Counted from the first letter of the stretch, positions 45,632 through 57,260 are shown. The stretch: DNA of 64,000 nt from Epiperipatus broadwayi (GCA_028023455.1 JAQFVV010006203.1:9952876-10016875), one strand, 5' to 3'. Numbers and translations are program-made. Notes: generated from the sequence alone by a model not told the origin.

Positions 45632-47389
45632 GAACCAACTGCCTCTTCTGATAATAAACTACCATTTAAAATTTACTAATGAAATATGGAAAACAACAAC
45701 CATCGGCAAATAAAAATATAAACTAATATTTTATTATACTTTGTCCTCCCAAACTTCCCTTCCAGAAAGTGGTTGGTTTTCAGGTAAAGTGTCAACTATC
45801 ATCACTAGTGAACTATCAATAACATTCAACACTCGACTACCAAATATCCACCAATCAAATAAACACTTTATTTTTATTTTTTTAAAGAAGAAAGAAAAAT
45901 CCCTTAGGTGCCAGCTAATTACATTAGAATTAGCATGTCTATATGATCAGCATAATTTGGTACCTGAAAAATCCCTGCAGCTCAATCGGTTTCCAACCAC
46001 CCACTAATAGACAAACAAAGGGTATCTTAAATGCCCTCTCTAAGCTACTACTACTTTTTTAAAAAACTAAAATAATTTCCCCGAACCATTCAAAATAATA
46101 TTCAATCCTTTAAAACTAATAATAACAACATTATACTGAATGCCAAAACATTTATAGATTTAACCTAGCGAATCTTTTCTGAAATACTATTATTAATAAT
46201 TAGATTTTTTCCCTCCTACTTTTATTAAGAAAATAAATAATTATACTTACCCGCACATATCAAAATAAACATAAATATTTTAAGAAAAATAATTTAAGTG
46301 TTTTTTTATTTAAAATAATCGTTTTATCTTATAATGAAACACACACACTTCTTTTTTAAAGATTAAAATAAAGCATTTTAATATATTACTTTAGCAAATA
46401 AATTATACATGTTACATCATATTTTATTTCTTTTTTTTTTAAGTTTAAAAAAATCAAATCACACATACGTGCATGCCATTGTTTCAAAAATATTATTTAA
46501 TAATAGAAGCTGATTTTACTTATTTTTATTATTGCAAATATTATCTTTTGAAGTTTAAAGTTTATTCTTTTTTTTTTAATTTATAAAGTTCAAAGTTCTT
46601 TTAATAAAGTCTATCTTTTATTTTAAGAAGAAATTGGGAATGTTAAGATATCAAAGTCAAATAATTACCTAGGATATTTTAATACGACAGAAACAGCATA
46701 ATGGAATTATTTTTTAACTCATCAACAATTGGTAAATGACTCCTCTGTAGATCCTGTGACATGGTATGATTTTTGTGGCTGGTTTGGTATACCCACACTC
46801 CATGGTTCATTTAGTCTATTTAAACATGATCACTTTCCGAACTAATTGCAGGTCTTAAATGTGTAGAGTGACTTCGGTCAACTGCACACTACGTTGGTTT
46901 TAACAATGCAACATTTTTTGGAAATATTACTTCAAGAAATATTTTATTAAAATGAGAAAGTCAGACCAAGAATGATCAAAAGTTGGGATATTTATACTAT
47001 TTTAAACAATGGTCAACTTTATTAGCAGCAGCGTCTTTCGTCTTGTGAAATAAAATCAGCTTTTGCTTCTAATTTTTATTAAAAATTACATACACACACG
47101 CACATATATTTAATTATTTTATTATAAGATAAAACGAAATCTCTTTATTATTTTATTATAAATTCATTTAAAGAATATTAAATCATTTTTTATTACAAGA
47201 CTTTTTATTCCTCTTTTAAACAAAAAAAATCTTATTATTTCAAACAGTGTTACAGTTTATTTTATTTAATAACAAATTCCCCCCCCCTGCTTTTTAGTTT
47301 TTACATTTTATTCTTTTAATTTTAAATTTTTATATTTTAAAACATGGGACTCATACAAAATTAATTAAATATCAATGTACTTCGGTACA
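45632..47389 (+). repeat. LTR-like long direct repeat, right copy (1.76 kb)
   Basis: Starts TGAACCAACTGCCTCTTCTG and ends ATGTACTTCGGTACA. It is the second copy of 42720-44499. There is no polypurine tract just upstream, which an LTR element would normally have. The whole 42720-47389 unit is about 4.7 kb. It is either a large non-autonomous LTR element or a tandem segmental duplication with a minisatellite inside. Confidence 0.85.
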
Positions 47390-47900
47390 ATATATATATA
47401 CAATAAAAAATCATATAATATTAAATATTAACTAAATAAATTTCTTCTATTATACTAATAGTCTTTCTCAAGTGAAAATTTATTAAATATAACACACAAC
47501 CCACACACACATATATTGTAATGGTATACATATATGCCATTACATCACTTTCTAATAACAGTCTACTAAATAAATAAAATCATCCTCAAATAGAAATATA
47601 TAAAAATTAATAATTTTATTTCAATTAATATATATAATGCACACAGATGGTAACTAATTATATAATTATTTAAAGTCAAAAATCTAAAAATAACATTCAT
47701 TTTAATATAAAAAAATAATTAAAAAAGCTGTCAATTAGTTAAACAGATCAATTAAAAAAAATACTAGTGATAAAATTTTGAGTTCCCACTCTAAAAAAGC
47801 TGGACAATCACATTGGAAATGAACACACAATCCAAAGAGAAATGTTATCATCACCAATAAGAACAATGCCAAGGGAAACAAAATCGATCCTGGAATTTGA

Positions 47901-48182
47901 TCATAAGAATTCAAAATGATATTTAAAAAAATGTTTAAGTGGAGTTTTAGATTTGGAATTGCTCTTGCTGATTATATGTTTATTTTTTATACATGTATTG
48001 TGGATTTCCAAAATGTAGGGGTCACACAATAAATTACATTTTTCATATTTGCACCAGTTGAGGTGGCCTCCAGAATGATGTTTCCTGGAAAGTGGCAAAA
48101 TAAACTTGTCTTCCCCAAAACAATATTCATATGAGATTGAAGGACCTTCAAATGTAGTTGTATGATGTATTAAGGATCGCAA
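47901..48182 (-). CDS. Unassigned open frame, Cys/His-rich (hypothetical)
   Basis: This 93-codon minus-strand frame lies in a patch clearly less AT-rich than its surroundings. It contains GEDKFILPLSRKHHSGGHLN, then WCKYEKCNLLCDPYILEIHN and TC, so several Cys and His residues fall close together. The frame stays open upstream of its first Met, and after the stop similar composition continues to about 47770. I do not recognise the family. It is more likely a transposon or exon relic than a free-standing gene, since it lies inside the transporter intron on the opposite strand. Confidence 0.25.
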   Translation of the reverse strand: MRSLIHHTTTFEGPSISYEYCFGEDKFILPLSRKHHSGGHLNWCKYEKCNLLCDPYILEIHNTCIKNKHIISKSNSKSKTPLKHFFKYHFEFL

Positions 48183-48708
48183 AGATGTACTTTAATAAAC
48201 CTACAGCATTGGAAAGTATGAACTTTTGTTTAAATGAAATATGAACATTAATTATATAATATGAACTTTTTCAAAATTAATTTTAAATGTCACTTAACTT
48301 TTAAAAGAAATCTCTATCTCTTATCTGGCTAAGTAAAATTTTAAATTATTTATTATGATTTATTTATATATGTTTTCTATTATTTCCATTCTCATTAATT
48401 TTATTTAAATTATTTTAAATAGGCATAAATGTTTGCATAGATTCGTATGATTATGTGAGTTTAGATGTGTTAATTTTGGTCTAGTGCTGGCGGATAGATG
48501 AATGGATGGTTTGTGTCAATGTAATCTGGGTGGTCACATTAGACACTTGTTCCCTTGTGCCATGTTAGCATACAGGGCATAATACTCACCTGAATGCATG
48601 GCCAAAATGGTAGCCATCACATTGTCAATGGTCATAGATGTATTTTCTAAGCCATTGATTTTCTTATGCTCTGGTTGGAACAGTAAGCTGGAAAAGACAA
48701 CTATCCCC

Positions 48709-48724
48709 ATTTACAGAGTATCTC

Positions 48725-48760
<36 letters not shown>

Positions 48761-48777
48761 GAGATACTCTGTAAATG
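48709..48777. repeat. Perfect 69 bp palindrome with TA core
   Basis: The left arm CATTTACAGAGTATCTCGTA and the right arm TACGAGATACTCTGTAAATG are exact inverses, joined by about 29 bp of TA repeats. Strong cruciform potential. Confidence 0.92.
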
Positions 48778-49139
48778 CCAATTGGGTAGTGGATTATTCA
48801 TGTCAGTTGGTAAAATTTATTAATGACCATGGAGAAGATGCTCATTCCCTTCCCACCATAATTTATTATTTCTTTAATGATATCATGCTACAGATGTAAA
48901 TTTCTTTCAGCATGATTGTATTATGTTAATAATCTCATTTTGCATTGGTCACATTGGTATATCAGTAAGCTAGTGTTGGTTTAAATGCAAAATGTTAGCC
49001 TAATGTTAAAAAGGATTGGTTTTGTTATATGCATATTCTATGTAGCATATTTACGCTTAGCAAAATATTAAAATTGTATTAATTTTTTTAAAGTGTATCC
49101 ATCTATGCATATAATTTAGTCAATATAATCTTCTGGTGT

Positions 49140-49440
49140 TTGTATTAATGTGTATGTGTGCGTAATAGTAAAATGTTTTAATTAAATTTTGGCAGAAACT
49201 TATTTTTATTAATAATATTTTAAAATTAAGAATTAAAAGTATTAAATATACACAGTTATATTTTAAGCTCAGTTTCTTCCTTAGCTAGTGACTGGAAGTT
49301 TCAGTTCAATAAAAGTTGAACTTCACCCTTCTGTATCTGCCATCGTTTATAAATTTTCTAGGTTCAAATAGGTTAGTGATGCCCTTGCATGGCAGATATG
49401 TTTGTGAGATTCCATTAACCATTATAATATATAGTAAGTT
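49140..49440 (+). repeat. Dispersed repeat, second copy of 1130-1425
   Basis: Shares TAGCTAGTGACT, TATAAATTTTCTAGG and ATTATAATATATAG with the first copy, in the same order. Identity is roughly 70%. Confidence 0.55.
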
Positions 49441-49740
49441 GTTAGCATGCTCGTTATATTATATATGAAATCAAAATCTTTTAAGGGGTTGTATTTATTT
49501 AAATAAAAAAAAATAATCATAAAAATATTCATTGTAATATATATATATATATAACAACAGGACTCAATTTCATAATTCTTTTCAAAAATCATTTACCTTT
49601 AATATCAAAAGAAATTTTTATGAGATTAATGGTCTCAAAATTCAAAAGATTTATCATTAAAAAATTTTTAATTCTTCTTTTTAATTCTTTTTTTTTTGAA
49701 AGTTAACCAATCAATGCATTGTTATATAATATTTATGACC

Positions 49741-49905
49741 ATTTAATTCATGAATATACAAGCCAAATTATGTTACCTATTTTTAACTCTATTTTTACAA
49801 ACATTAACACATTTATTAAGACCTAATTTACTTTGACCTGTATAAATTTTACAATAATCACAAAGAATCTTATAAACAATACTGGAAATACATTTACTAT
49901 CGATG
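49741..49905 (-). pseudogene. Penelope-like element, GIY-YIG start, minus strand
   Basis: The minus strand reads CISSIVYKILCDYCKIYTGQ, then SKLGLNKCVNVCKNRVKN and, past a stop, HNLACIF. This is the S-IVYKIxCxxCxxxYxGQTKxxLxxR pattern of Penelope-like GIY-YIG nucleases. It stops where the opposite-strand fragment at 49932 begins. Confidence 0.65.
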
Positions 49906-49931
49906 GACTGTTTTGAATTGTTTAATAATAA

Positions 49932-50150
49932 ATTTAAATCAATAAAAAATAAGTATTATAATTTGGCTTTATATATCCATGAACTGAATAAAGGTCATGA
50001 AATATTATTTGATGATGCAAAGTCAGATTATTAAGAAAAATATAATTTAAAAAAATATAAAAAAATTCAGATTATAAATCTTCTAAAAGTCTGAGGCTAT
50101 CAATCTTATGTAAACTTCCTTTGATGTTAAAGGTAGATGGTTTTTGAAAT
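49932..50150 (+). pseudogene. Penelope-like element, GIY-YIG C-terminal half, plus strand
   Basis: The plus strand reads NKYYNLALYIHELNKGHEIL, then FDDAKSDY, a stop, EKYNLKKYKKIQIINLLK and a worn INLM block. This is the portion that should follow the minus-strand fragment at 49741-49905. The element has therefore been inverted in the middle, or two partial copies meet tail to tail. Confidence 0.6.
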
Positions 50151-50171
50151 AAATTATGGTAGTGAGTCTTA

Positions 50172-50178
50172 TTATATA

Positions 50179-50233
<55 letters not shown>
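50172..50233. repeat. TA then TG microsatellite
   Basis: About 40 bp of TA units are followed by about ten TG units. Confidence 0.95.
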
Positions 50234-50339
50234 CTATAATGTTTAGTAGATTTTTATTTGAGAATATCTATTTGTGTAACAGACAAAATTGTGGTCATGA
50301 CAGAAATTTAGTGTAAATTTGTTATTTTTTTAGTATTTA

Positions 50340-52280
50340 ATGTTATATAATATTTTCATTATTGTTAGTATAGTGTTATGCATAACCCCAGTAACTTCTT
50401 ATTATGATAAAGAAGTAAAGAAATTTTATATGGAAAAACAAAGTGATTTTTCACAGACCAAACAACATTGTACAATTGTCATGGGAGATTTTAGTGCTAG
50501 AATCAGTAAATGGTTGGGAGATAAAAATGCTATGTATAAATTTGATTATGGAGATAGAAATAAATGAGGATACATTTTGTGTAATTTGTAGATAAAGAAA
50601 AATATATATTATGAATTTTTTTTTAGAAAAATGCTAAATAGAGATGGATGTGGTAACATCCAACTGAAGATACAGAAGAATTTGTTTATACATTGACCAA
50701 CAGAAAATATGACTTTTAAAATTGTAATGTTTTTAATAGATTCAGTACAGAAAGTGATCATTAATTAGTGAGATGTAAGATATGTGTTAATGCAAAATTA
50801 AAAAGAAGAAAACTTAAGATAAGCAGTATTAACAGTTGATAATCTTAATCTTCAGAAATGCTCCAATTAATTTAAATTAGAATTGAAAATCATTTAAAAA
50901 TATTAGCAGTCTTTGAAAATAATTGGATTTGGCTATAATCAGTGAAAGGATATTTGATACTTTATTAACAACTGCAACAAAAATATCCCAGTAATTTTGT
51001 AGTAAATTTTCTTTTGAAGAAAAAGAATGTATAAAAAAAAGGAGTATGATTTTTTTTAAATGATTGTTTTAAAAAAATGAATATGATACAAAATAATTAA
51101 TAACAATATAAAAAATATAATTATGATTTGGCAAAAAAAAGTATAGAAAAAAATAAGTCTCAAAAATGTAAAACATCTCGGTATTGGAAGAAAAATTATT
51201 TCTGCAATAAAAAAGAAATAGATAAAGTGTGTGAGAAATTGTTGGCAAAGTTATAACCTATATATTTAAAGAATAGAATGGTAATAAAATACTAAAATTA
51301 CAGACCTATCACTCTTCTATCAGTCATATACAAAATCTTTACCAAAAAAATTAAAACTTGTCTTTACAAAAACTTTGGATTCAAACCAATTAAAAAACAA
51401 GCTAAATTTAAAAATGGTTTTAGGCCATTATATTATAGATAATTATAAAAAGAATCATTGAAGTCAAGCATTGATGATCAAGTGACCATCACAGCTGCCT
51501 TACAAGCAGTTATCCTGGGTTCACAGGTTTGCTTCTCAGTCGATGCTTTGACACATGAAAAAAAAGATTCAATGAATGTTTTGTCATTATGCTTTAGATT
51601 TAGAGATTGTGAAAAGGCATTAATTCTATAAACATTTCTTCAGTTATTGCATTGTATCATCAAGATATAGACATTGTCATATTTTGAAAAACATTTATCA
51701 AAATGCAGCATCAGTGATTAGATTATACGATGATAGTAAGAATATTAACATTGAGATGGATAGATTGATAATCATAAATTAGAAGTTGATCAAATTATTA
51801 ATACTGATAAAAATGTAATTGTTAAAACTAATCATAGAATCAAATTTGAGTGTAATGCTTTTTATAGAAATAATTTAATATTAATAGAAAATATGCCTAT
51901 ATCTTTAGAATAATTTTTGAATAAATATGTTTTACTAGTTTTTACTTATAAATAAAAGACTCTCAAATTTATCAATAAAGTGTGAAAAGATAAGTGTTTG
52001 GGATAACATATGTAAAGATAAGAAAATAAACAGAAATCATTGACATCATGAAAAAATTGAGAGGCTGAAATGGACCTGTGTTGGACATATCACAAAAAAA
52101 TGTACAGTTGAAGTTTTCAATGTGATCTCAATAGATTGTAAAAAACTTAGAAAAGATCATATATGAGAAGGATTGATGAAATAAAAAAGTTTATTAGTAT
52201 GTTTTAGAGAGAGAGGCTAGAAATTGGAGAAAGGGGATTAAATTTGGAGAGAGCTTCATTCTGCAATGAATTGATAATAC
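50340..52280 (+). pseudogene. RTE-like LINE relic with endonuclease, RT and C-terminal parts
   Basis: At 50400-50570 the plus strand reads EVKKFYMEKQSDFSQTKQHC, then TIVMGDFSARISKWLG and KFDYGDRNK. That is the endonuclease VMGDFNAKIG region in RTE order. About 51290-51345 holds NYRPITLLSVIYKIFTK, an RT block. About 51590-51760 holds RFRDCEKAxxSI, then YHQDIDIV and NIYQNAASVIRLYDDSKNIN, the RT stretch before the catalytic aspartates. At about 52050-52280 it reads IERLKWTCVGHITKKCTVEV and, after a frameshift, EARNWRKGIKFGESFI, the RTE C-terminal end. It has many stops. A SINE interrupts the RT at 51462-51562. It is related to the shorter copy at 11960-13350. Confidence 0.8.
51462..51562 (+). 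mobile_element. tRNA-derived SINE nested in the RTE relic
   Basis: The tRNA-like part is at 51468-51546: GCATTGATGATCAAGTGACC, then CTGCCTTACAAGCAG (the same CTTACAA loop as at 26.5 kb), and GGTTTGCTTCTCAGTCGATGC. It continues TTTGACACATG and an A run, the tail shared with the 26.5 kb copy. The flanks AAAGAATCATTGA (51449-51461) and AAAGATTCAATGA (51563-51575) are probably a diverged target-site duplication. It breaks the reverse transcriptase reading of the host element. Confidence 0.75.
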
Positions 52281-52313
52281 TTGAAAATAATAACGTTGAT
52301 AATATATACCATA

Positions 52314-52463
52314 TTAAAACAGGCAAAGCTCTCCATACAGTAGTGCCATTCAGTGCAAGCCAGAGTAATCAATGGATGCCAGAAAGCTAGTGCATAAATC
52401 CCTATCTAGTGCCTACTCATCCATTGATTACTCTAGCTTGCCCTAGAGTCTTGCCCGTTTTAA
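52314..52463. mobile_element. MITE-like foldback of 150 bp
   Basis: Ends TTAAAACAGGCAAAGCTCTC and the inverse GAGTCTTGCCCGTTTTAA. Inner arms are GCCAGAGTAATCAATGGATG and CATCCATTGATTACTCTAGC. It shares wording with the element at 53066-53301, so the two belong to one family. TTAA at both outer edges could be a target-site duplication. Confidence 0.8.
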
Positions 52464-53065
52464 TAACAGTTATGAGTAAGCATAACAAATGGTGATCATA
52501 TTATGTTTAGTGGTTTAATATATAACATAGTTAATTATTTTGGATTATTCATATTAGGAAAAATATGCATTAAGAATAGAGAAGACAATTCGCTAACTTT
52601 TTATTAATATCTTGGTTTTTTTGTGTGTGTGGGTTTTTTTTTTTTTTGTAATATTTTCTATTACTGATAAGTATATCATTAAGTGTATCATTAAAACCCA
52701 GTTTTAAAAGTTTTTATACTATAATTATTGAAAAAAATAGAGCCTAAACTAATTTAATTAAATATTACATTTAAAGAATATTCAAAATATATTATACCTT
52801 TGCCTTGAATGATTCGTTTCCGTGCAAGATTAATGGATTCTGGCCCTGCTCTATCATTTTCTGTGCGGAAACTTTTTATGAACTCCCAAGTATAATAAAT
52901 ATATCTTTAAGAAAGTAATGCTTAATAGGTTGTTTATTCTTAGGTACAAATAAAATAAAAAAATTTACCAGAGATAATGTTAAAATTTTGATAAAGACAT
53001 AAAAACTATCTCTACCTGATTTATAATATTATATATCACTAAACATCACATGATCACCAGTCTTT

Positions 53066-53301
53066 ACACAGGCAAAACTCTCCATACTGTAGTGTCATTC
53101 TGTGCAAGCCAGAGTAATCAGTGAATGCAGGACAGTTTGTGCATAATATCACTGCTGAGAGCCACAAGCTAGAAACTAGTCTGGAGATGTTAAATGAGTA
53201 GGCATTAGGTAGGAATTTTATGCACAAATCTTCCTGCATCCATTAATTACTATGATTTGCACTTCATTTGTGCTACTATATAGAGAGTTTTGCCTTTGTG
53301 T
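53066..53301. mobile_element. MITE-like foldback of 236 bp, same family
   Basis: Ends ACACAGGCAAAACTCTCCAT and the inverse GAGAGTTTTGCCTTTGTGT. The text GTGCAAGCCAGAGTAATCAG matches the 52.3 kb copy. The interior TTTGTGCATAA pairs with TTATGCACAAA. It is longer than the 52.3 kb member because of a central insert. Confidence 0.8.
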
Positions 53302-53453
53302 AATATTATATATTGGTTTTATCCAGTTAATTTTATTAATGAGCAGACAATGAATGAAAAAACATATAAAGTGTTAATGTAAAATAGAAAAATAATAATA
53401 TTGCTTGAAAATAAAGATGATTATTGTTTTTATATATGTTAATATCTACTAAT

Positions 53454-53456
<3 letters not shown>

Positions 53457-53506
<50 letters not shown>
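53457..53506. repeat. TA microsatellite
   Basis: About 50 bp of TA units, with two smaller TA patches just after it. Confidence 0.95.
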
Positions 53507-53507
<1 letters not shown>

Positions 53508-54020
53508 AAATAGTGTATATATATAGATGCTTGTTTATATATATATACTATTTTGAGGAAGGCCAAATACTTTGCTGATGGAGCTTCTAGATCTTAGCTG
53601 CTTGATTGAATTACTAATAAGGCTATTTCTGCATAAATTTCTCTCGCTAACATTTTTATTTATATATGTTTCAACATTTTTTTAATATAGAATATTTTTA
53701 GTTAGATTGATAGTAGCAAACCTTTCTGCTGTCTGTCAAACTTTTTTTTATATTTTATTAATGATTAGCAACATTGAGCTGCTAAGCTATAACAGGTATT
53801 GCACTTTCTTATAAAATAGTATCTTCACTTATGTGATACTTAAATTGAAAAGTTATGTTTTTATTTATCTTTGATCTTACGTTTGTAAATTTATGCATTC
53901 ACTGTCATAATATATATATATATAATTAAAAACCAGTTAAGACTTAGACAATCATAATATCAATAACAGTCAACAATTTCAAACTGTTGTCAAGGCAACT
54001 TCCTTTTAACAATAAAGATG

Positions 54021-54070
<50 letters not shown>
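54021..54070. repeat. TA microsatellite
   Basis: About 50 bp of TA units, directly abutting the tRNA-like block at 54071. Confidence 0.95.
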
Positions 54071-54073
<3 letters not shown>

Positions 54074-54145
54074 ATTTGGTGTAGTAGTAGAGTGACAGAT
54101 TATGTTTAAAGTCCATGATTTATGTTCAGTTATTCTGGCACTTGA
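54071..54145 (+). repeat. Possible tRNA-derived SINE head
   Basis: GCCATTTGGTGTAGTAGTAG contains an A-box-like string (TGGTGTAGTAG). About 45 bp later TGTTCAGTTATTCTGGC resembles a degenerate B box plus acceptor strand. The spacing fits a tRNA, but stem pairing is weak. Confidence 0.35.
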
Positions 54146-55394
54146 ACCTCTTTGAACTCTCAAATAATAAAGCCACTCAATCATTTATTTTCTTTATATA
54201 CAAAAATATATTAATTCATATTTGTCTTTAAAAATATATAGCAAATGATTTTATAATCATTGTCATGTCACAAGCCTTTCTTATAACATCATGTTTATTA
54301 AATGCAGATTGGTGAAAGTTTTCCATTATAGCATTATCCTTAGCTTCAGAATAACTAGATGCTCACTCATTGACTAATTTTAGAGGAGCAGATAAGCTGT
54401 CATGGGAACATTTACTTTCAAAAAACCTGAACCTATTTAGAACATAATGAAATTTCCAAATGCTATCCAATCAAAATTTGAACCTAAAGGTAATGAGGGT
54501 GGTATGTGAATAATCTATGACTATGTTGTAAAGTCTTTAAAGATATGCAATAAGCTTTACTAAATCATGCCATATTGGGACTGTGCTATAATAAAGTTAG
54601 TAATTAGTGGCCATAGTGCATTGAACTTTAAAAACATATTTTAAAAGCAAATAAAAATAGCCTTAAAAATATGATAGATATTGAAACTAAGATTGTAAAT
54701 TATTGTTTCAAAGATGGTATATATACTTATTGCATTAAGTTTTAGACTTTTGATAGATAGGTCTATATTAGTTTAAGTTATGAAAGTACTGAAATCAAAA
54801 GATTGGAGATATATTATCATTTTCTGATCAGTGATATAACTTATTACTATTTTATAAACAATTGTACTTGCAACAAAAAAAAACATTACATAATTTTTCA
54901 CATTTTAATAAAATCTTCCAAGAGCAACTATCCCTCTATTTAAGATTTATTTTCTGCAAGCTCAAGTAATCCATAAATGCCACATCATAACGCCATATTA
55001 TCTTCATGCTCATGACTAGTTTTTATTTTCATCACTGAGGACATAGGAACCAGTTTTGAAAATTATGCATTTATATATAGAAAGTATAGATATCTTTTAC
55101 TCCTTTATATTATTCAAACTAATAGCCTAATATTCAAAAACCTTACGGTTTTGAATCTAGGCATAATATTGATCTGACACCAGATCAGAAATTAGATTTC
55201 AGAGTAAAATAAAGAAAACTTCTAAAGGAAGCAGAACTGTATTTGTATAAATAATTACTAAGTTAATATTATTAATACAGCCTAATATTAAAATAAAGTG
55301 TGTATGTGGGCACGCGTGTTTAACATTTAGATTGGTTTTTTTTTTACAGAATTTTCTAAAAAATATTGCAACAATTAATTTATAATTATTTCAG

Positions 55395-55458
55395 GTTCAC
55401 TCTGCTGTTAGAATTTCTTCCAAAGGCATCTAGAGCAAAAACGTTAATAGTATTTATG
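55395..55458 (+). CDS. SVOP-like: SVOP-like MFS transporter, internal exon e (TM4-TM5 loop)
   Basis: This exon of 64 bases completes a split serine codon, then encodes 21 residues: FTLLLEFLPKASRAK followed by TLIVFM. It is bounded by an ATTATTTCAG acceptor and a GTAACT donor. It matches SVOP directly after the QS of the previous exon, where the family reads VTLYxEFLPxKxRAKxxxLI. The EFLP...RAK segment is the conserved cytoplasmic loop entering TM5. The exon ends in phase 0. The continuation (normally an FW-IG-rich TM5 exon) was not found between here and 64000, so it lies beyond the window or is too diverged to see. Confidence 0.9.
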
Positions 55459-55546
55459 GTAACTATATATCAAGTTTTATTGGTACAAATAATTTCATTT
55501 AATAGTATTGTATTCTATACCAAAATTAGGTGCTTGAGTATTAAAG

Positions 55547-55749
55547 CTGCAACATGGAGCATGTATTAGACCTACTGCACCTGTTCACATTCATATCAAT
55601 CTACTGATAACTTTGTAATCTTGTGATCTGACCAAAATAACATGTACACGGATCTTGTAAATGGTATTTGGCAAGAATTACAAATTTATTGGGATGTTGA
55701 TATGAATGTCAACAGGTACAGTCAGTCCAATACATGCTCTGTGTTGCAG
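55547..55749. mobile_element. Foldback of about 200 bp
   Basis: CTGCAACATGGAGCATGTAT and CTGTTCACATTCATATCAA pair with TTGATATGAATGTCAACAG and ATACATGCTCTGTGTTGCAG. It sits 89 bp after the donor of the last recognised exon. Confidence 0.8.
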
Positions 55750-55799
55750 GACTAAAAATAAATAAAAGTAAAAAAATAGTAAAACTTACATTAATAAAA

Positions 55800-56120
55800 A
55801 AGCTTTTGAGAATGACATTTAAAATAAATGCGACTATCACAAATATGTACAACTTTCAACATTAACAAACAACTTTTAAGAATGACATTTAAAATAAATT
55901 TTCAACATTAAAGAGTTTCTAAAAAAAAATGCAACTATCACAAATATGTATGACTTTCAACATTAACAAAAAAAAGTGTGACTTGAAAAAAAAAGGTGCG
56001 ACTTTAAAAAATTACCAACTTTTAAGAATGACATTTAAAATAAAAAATAAAATGTCATATTACAATAATGATGCCATTAATCAAAAAAATTACAATAATG
56101 ATGCCATTAATCAAAAAAAT
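55800..56120 (+). repeat. Cluster of short degenerate tandem repeats
   Basis: AGAATGACATTTAAAATAAA occurs at about 55810, 55877 and 56026. CTATCACAAATATGTA-GACTTTCAACATTAAC occurs twice. A perfect 30 bp unit, starting TTACAATAATGATGCCATTA, is repeated at about 56059 and 56089. There is no gene, despite a 74-codon frame across the cluster. Confidence 0.75.
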
Positions 56121-56779
56121 AGTTTAAACATACACCAAACAAACAGTAAATGATTTTGATTTTTAAGTAATTTGGATAAAAATCCAATAACTATATTCCT
56201 ATGACACTTACGATGTAATATATAACAGAAATTTACACATTAAAACCAAACTTTTGATATTTATTATTACTACAAAAAATTATGATCTGCAGTAAAATTT
56301 TATGATCTGCAGTAAAAATTTTTACTCCAAAAATGAAACCACATAATTGCAAAGTATGCTGGCATTTTCATAAAACTGCTAATAAATGTGCTTGTATATA
56401 TTGTTTATTTGTTATTCTGTATATGATTGTACATGTTATATGTTATTCTATTTACATTTGAATATATTGTTTATTTGTTACTCCATATATTGTTGTATAT
56501 ATTGCAATAGTATGAAAAAAAAGCAGGCAAAATATAGAAAATAATGGTAATGATACTAATGATGATCAGTCAACTATAGATTGGCAAGATTTGTTCTGGA
56601 ATGAAATTATGACTGGTAAATCAGATCAGTAATAAGTAAAGCAATTGCAAATATGTCAATTATACATGGCCACATATTGATGTGTCATTTCTAACTAAAT
56701 GGAAAAGTACATAGCAATAATAATCATGTGATGTGATATGATGTCATATACTGTGGCTTCTCCTTAAACGAAGTCAAGA

Positions 56780-57260
56780 ATATCTCAGCAATTATGCCCA
56801 TTCCGCACCCTAAATTTTTCCATATTCTGCTCCATCCCATTTCCACAACATAATCTTTGTCAACTCTATAACCTTTATATCTAAATCCCCTTTATCTTTT
56901 CCCAAACCCAGCATTAAAAACAATAATTCACTTTCTGTATAATAACTTTTTTCATATTTATTTTTATAACTTCATTATATGTACCTTTTCTGTTTTCAAG
57001 CATTTACATTCAATTAACAAATGCCTAATATTTTCTATTCCTTCCTTACATAACTTACAAAATAAATCAGCCATTTTTTTCCATTTATATGTATATTCTC
57101 TTGTTGCTAAAGACCCCATTCGAGCTTTAAATAATAAACTACTTTCCTTACTATTATCATATATTAACTCACACCTAATATTCTGTTTATTTCTATATAT
57201 ATTTAAACTCTTTTTACTCTCCATACTATTTCTCCATCTCTCTAACTCCCTATTCTTTAT
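56780..57260 (-). pseudogene. LINE ORF2 C-terminal fragment with zinc knuckle
   Basis: A minus-strand frame at 57224-56964 contains LLFKARMGSLATREYTYKWK and ADLFCKLCKEGIENIRHLLI, followed by EC. The C-x2-C-x8-H-x4-C pattern is complete (CKLCKEGIENIRHLLIEC). After the stop the next frame continues LLFLMLGLGKDKG, a typical end of such proteins. It is a 5'-truncated copy whose reverse transcriptase is absent; other sequence begins near 57360. Its C-terminal motif differs from the plus-strand LINE nearby, so it is a separate family. Confidence 0.7.

Noticed and set aside
42720-47389. Intact LTR retrotransposon or provirus
   Set aside because: No protease, reverse transcriptase, integrase or gag motif between the repeats, and no clear primer binding site or polypurine tract.
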